Positions 42,541 to 51,549 of a stretch of 64,000 nucleotides of DNA are shown here, in pieces; positions within the stretch are counted from its first letter, which is position 1; every line of letters starts with the position of its first letter. The stretch spans positions 496,001-560,000 of the forward strand of contig JANVFP010000016.1 in assembly GCA_027919835.1 (NCBI GenBank), given 5' to 3'. Position numbers and translations under genes: made by a program. A model generated the notes under the pieces. That model saw nothing but the letters and a program-made list of their open reading frames with translations, was not told the origin of the DNA and made no database searches. Source of the stretch: Lentinula raphanica (lineage: Eukaryota > Basidiomycota > Agaricomycetes > Agaricales > Omphalotaceae).

Positions 42541-45500
42541 CTCCCCCTGACGACGATACCACCAGTCCAATCCTAACGCTCCTACGAACCTCCGATGCAA
42601 ATCCTTCGATAATGACTTGGTCATCAAATCTGCAATGTTGTCCGCGGACCTGACCGGATATATCTCCACCTTCCCAGCCTCAACCTCATCTCGAACAAAA
42701 TGATAACGAACGTCGATGGCCTTCGATATCCCGTGCTCCCGAGTCGTCTCCGATAGACTGATCGATCCGAGATTATCCCCCAATAATTTGATAGCCTTCG
42801 TACCTCCTAACTCAACTTCAGACAACCAGCTGCTCAACCACACCGCTTGCTGCACTGCTCGAGCCAAGGACACATACTCCGCCTCCGTAGAAGAAAGAGC
42901 CGTGATAGACTGTGGTTTCGAGGACCACGATATCGGGGACCCATTGAGTAGAAACACATAACCTGATACAGATCGTCGAGTCGCTGGATTCCCCGCCCAA
43001 TCTGCATCGAAATAGCCGAGCGGTTGTATGTCTCCTGAAGACGTTGATCGAGGATAGATGATACCGTAGTTCACTGTGCTCTTGATGTACCGGCATAATT
43101 TGATGAGGACTTCCCAGTGTTCCTTAGTTGGCGCATTCTGCACAGAAGATAGACTCGAGCACGTGAAAACAATATCGGGACGTGTCGACGACGCAATCCA
43201 CCAGCAACAGCCTAAAATCCGACGGAATGGTTTGTCCTTCATAAACTCGGCATCCAGCTTGGATTGAGCTACGTTTGGTGTGACATGATATTTGGGTGGT
43301 AAGGGAGTGTCGAGAGGATGTAAGTCATCCCAAATGCCGAAGTACTTGAACGCGTTCGTCACGAATGGAGATTGCGAAATACCGATTCCGCCGTCTGGAA
43401 GGTATGCCAGAGTTAAACTGATGAGAAATTTCTTATCTTTTACATCCTTCCAATCCCAGCGGTCAAAATCGGTCATTGACTTGTCTGCTTCCGCTTCGGT
43501 AGATGAGGTAGACCAAATGTCGTCAGTATGAACAGAATGGATGGAATGTGCTCCGGTCGTAGGATCGCGTCTGAATCGAATACAAGGATCTGCCCTTGAC
43601 GCTTTGTACCCGATTCGCTGGGACTCTTGCTTCAATTCCTTGAACCAAATGTGACCTGCCTGAGCTAAACCATACAATGGCCATTTCATCAAGCACACAC
43701 TATCTTCCTCCCCCTGCTTGGTGAACCCCGTTGGCTGTTCCATGAAGATCTGAGGATGCTCCGGTAACGTTCCATTTAGGTATGCTGAACTGAAGTCCCA
43801 TTGACGAGTGGGCCAGCCCAACGACGCTGCACACGCGATGAGAATTCGAACTGACTCCATCCTAGCCACCATCGACCACGTCTTGTCGTAATCCAACCCA
43901 GGACGCTGCATATCTCCCCTCGCAACCCATCTAGCTTTCCTCGCAATGATCTCCCCCTGACCATCCGTCTTCAAATCATACACCCACATGCCCTTCAGTA
44001 CCCGTGTCCCCACCGGCCTCTCCGCTAACTCCCAACAACCTCTATCCTCTAACGACTTCACCTCCTTCTCCATCGGCGGCGTCCACAACTCCTCTTCTTC
44101 CATCGCTTCTTCATACCTCGTCGGTGTCGGTTTTGTTGTCCTTCCCGCTCCCTTAATCACGCTCGCCAACACCACAATGTTTGCCCACTCTTCTCGATTT
44201 TCCCTCGCTCGCTCTTCATCTTCTTCGTATTCGCGGGATCGTTGCAGTGCCTGAGATGGAATCGAGTGCCGAGCAGACCGTCTTAAAATCACCCCTTCTT
44301 TGTCTTGATGCTGCACTAACTCATCTAAGTTCTCCTCAACGTCTTCGTCACCATTTCCACCTCCGACGACATCTTCGTCTCCGACCTCCTCTTCATTTGC
44401 TTCATTCATCTCTTCCTCTGACAACTTCACTGGGAACTTCTTCACTGACTCCGACATAGTCCTCCGCGGCACTCCTTCGTCGAATTCCGCATCCCGCACT
44501 GCGAAAACATGTCTCCGCACTGGATCCCAAACTCGCCATCCCCGACGATCCAGATATCCGACCAGATATCCCTCCCAAGCCTGCTTCCCCAATTTCCCCT
44601 CGCGTCTATCCAAGTCCTTGGCTAGAACCCTACATCCCCACCTCCTCAAGTGGGAGACGTTAACGCGCGCTCCTTCGGGGAACCATTGCTGGATTGGTAT
44701 CACTCCTGGTACTCGAGAAGTGGGAACCAGTGCCGTCACGTAGCAGAAAGCACCTGCAGCTTCCGCCCAGAACCGGTGGTCCAACTCTGAGTCCTCAATC
44801 ATTGACCTTACCCCCTCAATCACAGTTCTGTTCGCTCTCTCGACCATCCCATTTGCCGCTGATGAATCCTTTGGGATCTTCTCGACGATGATTCCCTTGG
44901 ACGCTGCCCAATCATCTACTAGCTTGTTGTCGAATTCTTTCCCCATGTCGATGCGGATCCTCTTCACATTGCGTCCTGTTTGCCTCTCGACCAGCGCGAC
45001 ATGATCTTGCATCATCTGCAGAATTGTCTCCACATCCTTGGTCTTCGGAAAGTAGGGAGAAGGGATACCCAATGCGTCGTCCACTGCCAGCATCATGTAC
45101 CACGCCCCGCCGAGGCTCATGGTACGAGCCTTTCCCCAAAGATCGAAGCTGATCCTGAACCTGACCTCGGTCGCTGGCGTTACAATGGCATCGAAGGGAC
45201 GACGGATGGCTTTTCCAACTAAGCACGCTTCGCACTTTCCGCATATACTCGAATCAGTGATGTCAAGACCATCAACCAGGTCTTTCTTCTTCATCATAGC
45301 GATGGTGTTGATGTTAACGTGTCCAAATCGAGTGTGCCACATTGCTAACGAACAAGGCTTGACTAGGGACCTCGCTCCCGAATGAACAGATACGCCCGTT
45401 GCTAAGACGTGAACGTGACTCGATACGTCGACCTGGTACAGCCTGTGACCACCATCTTCTGAAGCAAGACGACCGTCCACAACTATCTGATTTGTCTTGG

Positions 45501-46938
45501 GGTTTTTGACAGTCAACACTCCCCCTCCCCAAGACCCAACCAATCCTTTCGCGTCAAAAGCTGGAACGGACAGCAGGTTCATCGCAAACAACGGCGTGTA
45601 CAACGCTGACATTTTCAAAGTCCTTAAAGACCCGTCAAGTGTCTTTACCGGAATCTCAACAACCCCATAGCCCTCGATCACAAAGGCTCCTCCAGCGCCA
45701 TCCACCGCCATACGTCCTTTCGCTCGCTTTTCCACGAACTTGACGAAGAGAAACTTGTCGCGGATGCAACACTCGCTTGCAGCACTGTCGAGAAAGGTTT
45801 GGGAAGGAGTATTATTCGAGTTCGCTATAAGTACATCTAACTGGTATGGTACAACTCCTTCGGTCTCTGATACTGCACTACCCTCTAGAACGGGATCAAT
45901 TTCCCTTCGATGTCTAGAGGAATTAGCGTCAGCATTGTCGGCAGAGTCCAGAGATGACAGAGTCGTACCACCCAAGTCGGTACCCAGGTCGAACATGGTC
46001 GCGAACACGGATGGAGCGGCTTGAGCGGAGGAACTAGCAATTGGTGCTGTTACCGTCGCATACGAAGAGGCGTTGGAATTGTTCTTGAAGCCAAGCTTGT
46101 TAGGGAGTTTGTAGTTCGGCGGAGCTTGGCCTTCAGCCCCACCACCAGGAGCCCAACACTTGATCTTCGAGTGACCGCGACGGCCACAGTTGGTGCAACG
46201 TATGACGCCTCCGTTGTTACTTGCGATAAGGGCGGTGGGAGTAACCGCAACTTGCTCGTTGTTATTGATGACGATATCCTTTCGCATTTGGATCTCCAAC
46301 AAGCTAGCATACATCTCGCTGTACGTCTTGCCCGCGTAGTTTTGAATAATCCACGAGTAGGAGTCCGACGCCGGAAGATTGGTAAGGAATTGGGACGCGA
46401 TGTCCTCGTCAGTGATGGAGCATCCGACCTCGTTGGCTTCGCACTTCAGGCGCTCGAGCTTGTGGAAGTACACATCGAACCTATCACCTTCGTTGAACTT
46501 GACGGCTTTGAAGCGCTCTCTCGCTATGGTCTGAGCAGCTTGAGTACGAGGGTTTAGTTTATTGCCGATTATCGTCCACATTTCTTCTGCCGTTTGACTG
46601 GGGTTGAGACCGATGCCTCGAGGGTCCTTCACATTGAGGAAAATCAACGACGCGACACGCGCGTTGCGTAACACCCACTCTGCCTCCGAGGGTGTAGCAG
46701 AATTGTTTGCCGTACTCACAGGAATGACATTCTGGCCGGGGTTTGGACCAGCAGCAAGAACAGCAGGAGCGACGTTGGCGGGAGGACGAGGAATGGACCC
46801 ATCGAGATATCCTTCTAGGCCGTAGCCACGAACAGTGCTCACGATAGAGTCACGGAACGCGAGGAAATTGGCTACGCCATCCAGTTGACGATTTTTGGGA
46901 AGATGTTGGACAGGAGGAAGGTTATTGGCGTTTGACAT
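42535..46938 (-). CDS. Copia Gag-Pol polyprotein, 1467 aa
   Basis: Domains in order are: Gag; a CCHC knuckle CTNCGRRGHSKIKC (about residue 248); an aspartic protease with FLDSAAS (Asp about 384); an integrase with the HHCC zinc module (HTRFGHVN ... CGKCEACLVGKA) and DDE core residues (FDLWGKA, RIDMGKEF and NGMVERANRT); reverse transcriptase (WVYDLKTDGQGE, QWDFSSAYLNG, VHTDDIW); and RNase H (YFDADWAG, SSTEAEYVSLA, DVRYHFVRDEV). The order protease-integrase-RT-RNase H defines Ty1/copia. The catalytic YVDD box reads HTDD here. Gag and Pol share one frame with no shift. The stop is the TAG of the LTR's first bases, TGTTAG, so the coding region overlaps the LTR by 6 nt. Confidence 0.95.
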   Translation of the reverse strand: MSNANNLPPVQHLPKNRQLDGVANFLAFRDSIVSTVRGYGLEGYLDGSIPRPPANVAPAVLAAGPNPGQNVIPVSTANNSATPSEAEWVLRNARVASLIFLNVKDPRGIGLNPSQTAEEMWTIIGNKLNPRTQAAQTIARERFKAVKFNEGDRFDVYFHKLERLKCEANEVGCSITDEDIASQFLTNLPASDSYSWIIQNYAGKTYSEMYASLLEIQMRKDIVINNNEQVAVTPTALIASNNGGVIRCTNCGRRGHSKIKCWAPGGGAEGQAPPNYKLPNKLGFKNNSNASSYATVTAPIASSSAQAAPSVFATMFDLGTDLGGTTLSSLDSADNADANSSRHRREIDPVLEGSAVSETEGVVPYQLDVLIANSNNTPSQTFLDSAASECCIRDKFLFVKFVEKRAKGRMAVDGAGGAFVIEGYGVVEIPVKTLDGSLRTLKMSALYTPLFAMNLLSVPAFDAKGLVGSWGGGVLTVKNPKTNQIVVDGRLASEDGGHRLYQVDVSSHVHVLATGVSVHSGARSLVKPCSLAMWHTRFGHVNINTIAMMKKKDLVDGLDITDSSICGKCEACLVGKAIRRPFDAIVTPATEVRFRISFDLWGKARTMSLGGAWYMMLAVDDALGIPSPYFPKTKDVETILQMMQDHVALVERQTGRNVKRIRIDMGKEFDNKLVDDWAASKGIIVEKIPKDSSAANGMVERANRTVIEGVRSMIEDSELDHRFWAEAAGAFCYVTALVPTSRVPGVIPIQQWFPEGARVNVSHLRRWGCRVLAKDLDRREGKLGKQAWEGYLVGYLDRRGWRVWDPVRRHVFAVRDAEFDEGVPRRTMSESVKKFPVKLSEEEMNEANEEEVGDEDVVGGGNGDEDVEENLDELVQHQDKEGVILRRSARHSIPSQALQRSREYEEDEERARENREEWANIVVLASVIKGAGRTTKPTPTRYEEAMEEEELWTPPMEKEVKSLEDRGCWELAERPVGTRVLKGMWVYDLKTDGQGEIIARKARWVARGDMQRPGLDYDKTWSMVARMESVRILIACAASLGWPTRQWDFSSAYLNGTLPEHPQIFMEQPTGFTKQGEEDSVCLMKWPLYGLAQAGHIWFKELKQESQRIGYKASRADPCIRFRRDPTTGAHSIHSVHTDDIWSTSSTEAEADKSMTDFDRWDWKDVKDKKFLISLTLAYLPDGGIGISQSPFVTNAFKYFGIWDDLHPLDTPLPPKYHVTPNVAQSKLDAEFMKDKPFRRILGCCWWIASSTRPDIVFTCSSLSSVQNAPTKEHWEVLIKLCRYIKSTVNYGIIYPRSTSSGDIQPLGYFDADWAGNPATRRSVSGYVFLLNGSPISWSSKPQSITALSSTEAEYVSLARAVQQAVWLSSWLSEVELGGTKAIKLLGDNLGSISLSETTREHGISKAIDVRYHFVRDEVEAGKVEIYPVRSADNIADLMTKSLSKDLHRRFVGALGLDWWYRRQGEC

Positions 46939-47014
46939 TAGGCGAGATTGAAAATGATGGTTATCGAGCGGCTGGTATCTACAAAGCAGGCGATCACTGC
47001 TCTGACTGCGAATC

Positions 47015-47317
47015 TAATAAGAATCCAGCCCAGCTATAACAGATATAAGAGTTAATTCTCTACTTGACGGTACAAGCTCATTACCTATAACAGATATAAG
47101 AGTTAATCTAAGTTGTAGCTATTAGTATCCATGCATATAACGATGAAAAGAAAGATACTCACTCTCTACTTGACGGTACAAGCTAGAGAGTGAGATGGCT
47201 TCTATGAGGCTTATATAAGTTCCGCGGAACCAAACACGACCATACGCGATACGCCACCCATCACGTTATCGCATTCCTAACTCCGTATCGTCGTCTCCAG
47301 ACTCTGCCTTTCTAACA
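47015..47317 (-). repeat. 5' LTR of the copia element (right)
   Basis: This is the partner of the left LTR. It drives transcription leftwards through the polyprotein. The ttatataag motif near 47210-47218 may be part of its promoter, read on the appropriate strand. Confidence 0.92.
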
Positions 47318-47800
47318 GATTGTAACAAGTAGAATATTTTAAAAAATGTCAGAATAGCTGGCAGGACAATTATCTGAGAAAAGTTGGGGAATATTCCAAA
47401 TAGTCTACATTTAATCCCACGTTCATAATTGAAAATTTTCCTCAAATATTCATTACGGGAATGTGTCACAATATTCTCCCAATATTCTCCCATCAAATAT
47501 GGTCAATCCAGGATAGCCTGTGTGAGAATATCCTGAATACCCCATATCCCGGGGGAGATTATTGGGAGAATATTGTGACACATTCCCGTAGTGAATATTT
47601 GAGCAAAATTCTTAATTATCAAGGTGGGATAAATTGTGGAATATTTGAAATATTCCCAGATTTTTCTTAGCTAATTGCTCTACTGGCTATTCTGGCATTT
47701 TTTAAAATATTCTACTTGTCACAATCAGTGGAATTTTGTACATTTTCTCAGCATAATCACACGCTTTTTGGGACGAGAATATGGGCTCATCCCCGCAGTG

Positions 47801-48768
47801 TAATGGGAGTAGAGAAGGCTTCGACTAGGCGCTAGACATGCTACGAATTTTCGAAAGAACATGGATGCTGGAGTCCTGGAGTCTGGAGTCATCATCACGC
47901 GCGTCGCGAACTCAGTGAGGGATTTTGGCGTGCGAAAATTGGTTTTCCGACCATTTTACTGGGTATTGAAGCCCAAAAAAGGGAAAAAGAAAGGAAAAAG
48001 AAAGGAAAAAGAAAGAAAATTCTTTCAAAAATTGTACATTTCGAATCGAGTTCAGAAAGTTTCAATATACTAGCATACCGTGAAGATTCTGCACTGAACT
48101 TTAGCCAGTGATTTTGAGGTAATAATATTCAATCACAACGGTGTGAAATGAGAGCGAGTCCGAAAGTAGGGTCAAATGTCTCGAAAGATGTAAACTTATA
48201 CCGTTGTCCTTTAGCCTGAGCAACTGGCTTCGAAGAGCAGTCAACTGGAGGCAGGTGACTGGCAATCTATAATGGTACCGCATGTGCTTGCAGCATTTCC
48301 GATTGAACACAGGTGGTTGATTCAAATTTCAGACAGGCGGCTCCGACTCGATTTGGATTGCATAGAAAGATCCTCATAGTGAAAACAGAAGATTATTACT
48401 CTCAGCATCATTGTCTGTATTGCAGAGGTAGCACTAGAAAAAAATTCAAGCTCAAAGTCTCCAGCAAGCGCTGAGCACAGTTGGAATGTTATCTGCACGT
48501 TATTTGCAGTTATCTGCACCTCTTCATGTTTCCGGCATCTCAGCATGTTTTTCACTATCCAAAAAGTTGAATTACATTGATATAGCATAAAGATACACAA
48601 TACTAAGAGTCTACAAGTCATTCCATAGCTCTATCGCTGGGAAGACATTGTATATGTTATCTGCCGTGCAGATAACATGCAGGTAACATCCGTGGGAACC
48701 CAGTTAAATGGTCGGACAACCCGAAAATTTTCTTTTCCTTTCATCTCTTTTCAACACAAGCTCTACTG
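47801..48768. other. Intergenic region with short repeats
   Basis: A purine-rich tandem (ggaaaaagaaa, about three units) lies at about 47981-48018. From about 48489 to 48690 the motif gttatctgc recurs in both orientations, including the hairpin gttatctgccgtgcagataac near 48656-48676. These could be the end of an unrecognised transposon. No gene is seen; the B4 leader starts near 48720. Confidence 0.5.
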
Positions 48769-48899
48769 GTATGTATAACCTACGCTGCTTTTGTATCCTA
48801 CATTCTCATTGACGGCTGGAGTAGGCTGGAACTACACTGGATCTGCTGGCCATTTTCAGTTATAACAGAAATCTCTTCATTTACTCCCTGAACTACAGC

Positions 48900-50097
48900 A
48901 TGCTACTTTTCAAATCGCTATTCCTGGGCAAACGAGCCCGACGTAGCGCTAGACCATCATTTCGCCTGCCACTCTTCGCTCTCCTGCTGGTCGTCCACTT
49001 GCTTTTCATCGATGTAATTGCAGTCGATCCTTCGCAAAACCGAAGCAGTAAGTCTCGAAAGTTGATCTTGATGCATAACTCAGATCGTATTGGGGTTTAG
49101 AGATCTCCCTGTCTGCCTTTTACACCAAGGATGGGGATATGGCAGTATCCCTGACCGTTGACTCCGAATTGTTCTGCTTTTTACCTCAATGCTCAATTCA
49201 ATGGGAATCGACCTCAGTGTTGCTTGGTCATGCACATTTTGCGAATTCCGCGCAGAGGAAACAATTTATAGACCATGTACGCAGAGGAGAGGAGAAATTG
49301 CCGGAGGATCCCTTTGCCTTGCCATCCTGGTTATCTGCTGATAGGATCATGACCGTTCTTTCCTCGTCGGGTCTGATCACGCAAGAAACCGAGAAATCAT
49401 GGTTGGAGAAGCTGCAAGTTGCCAAGAAATCCACCAAGATAGATAAGGAAATATGGTATTCATGGCTAATGCAATTCGACGGTCAGTATGAGTTTAACCC
49501 ATCCGAGCACATACGATAATCAGAGTTTGGATATCAGAGATCTCAGTTGTCCGCTATTACTATCCCGGCAGCAAGTCCCTGTCAGGGAAGGCCTGCCTCA
49601 TCATCGGTTCTTACACTTACTGCCTGGATTCGGAGCTGGCAAGGAACGGTGCGCGCCCCTCACCATCATCCCTGCACCTAGGTCACGCTATCTTTGCGAA
49701 CGTCGGGGCAAGAAACATCTTTCGTGACAAGGTCGAAGAGCTCCTGAAGTCGAAAGATAAAGATATGACAATCTGGGTTGATACTTTGAAGAAGGCGCTG
49801 CCCAAGGATGTCACTCCAAACAAAGTGAATCCATACTTCCACTATCTAGCGTATCTCTACAAGCTGATGGCACTTCTACTTGCGACAAATTCTGGATTGG
49901 ATATGCCTTGTATGGCAATAACGGACGAGGTGTTGCAGGGTTTGAAAAAAGAACTGTCAGACATTGTTCAGATCACAGAGAAGCGAATGAAGGAGGAGCG
50001 CGAGAGAGCGAACGCTGCTTACGCACGTAAAAGGAAGGCGGTGCAGGGGCAGGCTGCACCCGGGGGGAAGCGACGAAAGCCTAAAGGCACGACCTAG
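48900..50097 (+). CDS. Family B protein B4
   Basis: Exons 48900-49047, 49101-49481 and 49538-50097 give 362 residues with two phase-1 introns. The start is MLLFKSLFLGKRARRSARPSF with a hydrophobic run (LPLFALLLVVHLLFIDVIAV). Repeat 1 reads VLLGHAHFANSAQRKQF, LPSWLSADRIMTVLSSSG and ITQETEKSWLEKL. Repeat 2 reads HLGHAIFANVGARNIF, FHYLAYLYKLMALL and ITDEVLQGLKKEL. In this copy the two repeats are most alike, which makes the internal duplication easy to see. The tail is shorter and basic (RKRKAVQG, GGKRRKPKG). The conserved UTR intron is at 48769-48859. The frame is intact and the function unknown. Confidence 0.8.
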
Positions 50098-51549
50098 GTG
50101 CCTACAAGGTTGTGAATGCAGGGATGTCGTTTTCAGGAAACTTGTGAGAGTTCGTTTCTACAATGATATGAAATGAGATTTTCTGATGGTGAGGTAGAGT
50201 GTGAAGGTTGCGAGGAAGTATACACTGGTACAATACCTACCTTATCGATCTCACGCAACAGTTTCCAGAATCGACTTGTTATGGTATCGAATAGTAGTAG
50301 ATTCTGCCTCTGGCAACAGTCGATCTGAAGCTTGAGAGCTACTACCTAGTCAAATCCTAGTATGAATAAACCGCTCATTCGATACTCTCGCATTGTTCCC
50401 CCTAATTGTTCCCCTAATTGAGAGTGCTTAGATGAGGTGCTGATTGACGAATGCTAGGCTGTATCAGGGTGCATCTCATCAGATGGGTGCTAAGGTGAGT
50501 CTTACACGTATAAACACATATCATGAAAGGCCACAACTGCCTGCGAGAGCTCTTGCAGCGAGGTTTTGGTTTTTCTAAGCAGGCCGTGGTGCCTCCGGAA
50601 GGCCGGAGCCAAAAGGGGTGGCCCTGAAGTTCTGACATTCCCATTGTTCGACGTTAAAGGAAATTGCTGAGTTGCCTCTGATGACTGATGTTCCTCATCG
50701 CGTATATACTGTCTTCGCTTTGAAAGCTCAGTGGGGATAGCAGTGTTGGGTAGGCTGGGTAGGCTGTGAGCTGCGCAAAGCGGACGAGTCAAACAGAAAA
50801 TACTTCCGTACATAGCCTCAGATAGCCTCCTATACCAAACCTCTTTCGACGCCTGAAGGAAATTCATGTGAATCTTATTGTTTTAATTATGAATTGCTCA
50901 TTCTTCGTCGCTGTATGGCCGGTATAAAGGTGAAAGTTAACGAAACCGAGGACAAGGCAACAAGACATACTTGGTGGCATATGGAACGAGTCAGAAATCG
51001 AGACGCGCTAATAATATTAACACCGAAATGAGGAAAAAGGCCGACCATCCGTCCGAAATTTGAAACAGCTCCGGATCTGCTTATACAGTGACTCGCCTCC
51101 TGCGGCTCCTGTTCTTCTTCCCCTCTTCTGTCAACAGCAGCAAAGGTATCCCTCGAAATTGGGCTGCACCGCGGATATTGTTTCCACTTCACCGCTCTCA
51201 ATCTCTACGCCTTTCATCTCTCTTTTCTTTGTTGAAGTGCTGGTTGCAGAGAAAGGGTCGAATCAGTTCGTCAGCGTCACAATAAGACGTCGTACGTGCT
51301 GCAGAAATCTCTTTATATCTTTCGCCTTGCGACTTATCTCTACTGCTTGTTAATCGTCGTCGTCGTCGCTGTCTGCATACTCTCTGCTTGTTTCTAATTT
51401 GCTTTTAGTCGTGCCTCGCATTTGTCGTTACATTTCCTGTCAAAACTGGTTATCATTGATACCATAAAAAACAGCTACAACACTTATCCTCTTTGCTCTC
51501 TCGACCTCTTTGTATTTTCCATCTTCATTGCCCCACTCACCGCTATTTT
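50098..51549. promoter_or_regulatory. Promoter and leader of the RRM gene, plus unassigned sequence
   Basis: A 121-codon minus-strand frame at 50502-50867 has no recognisable domain and I do not call it. From about 51090 the plus strand becomes pyrimidine-rich (cttctttcccctcttctg type), usual for the long leader of an expressed basidiomycete gene. Confidence 0.4.

Larger units (their letters stand above)
42238..47317 (-). mobile_element. Full-length Ty1/copia LTR retrotransposon
   Basis: The element is 5080 bp with 303-bp LTRs, a 5-bp target duplication gattg (42233-42237 and 47318-47322), and one uninterrupted polyprotein. The near-identical LTRs and open frame indicate a young insertion that may still move. 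It sits inside the MITE, so it is the younger of the two. The purine-rich tract cagggggag abuts the 3' LTR. No TGG primer-binding site is obvious after the 5' LTR; the bases there are gattcgcagtcagagcag, so a different priming mode is possible. Confidence 0.95.
42159..47800. mobile_element. Harbinger-like MITE, split by a copia insertion
   Basis: The outer ends are inverted copies of cactgcggggatgagccc, flanked by taa at 42156-42158 and 47801-47803, the TWA duplication typical of PIF/Harbinger. The left 79 bp are separated from the remaining 483 bp by the copia element. Without the copia element and one target-site copy the MITE is about 557 bp. It is almost one palindrome: its left arm (42159-42237 plus 47323-about 47510) pairs with about 47545-47800 (for example cacaatattctcccaat in both orientations). 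It has no ORF, so it depends on a transposase elsewhere. Confidence 0.85.

Noticed and set aside
45740..46557. Plus-strand ORFs over the copia Gag region
   Set aside because: They are antisense shadows of an intact polyprotein.
50502..50867. A 121-codon minus-strand ORF
   Set aside because: No domain, no splice partners and no homology that I recognise; probably chance.
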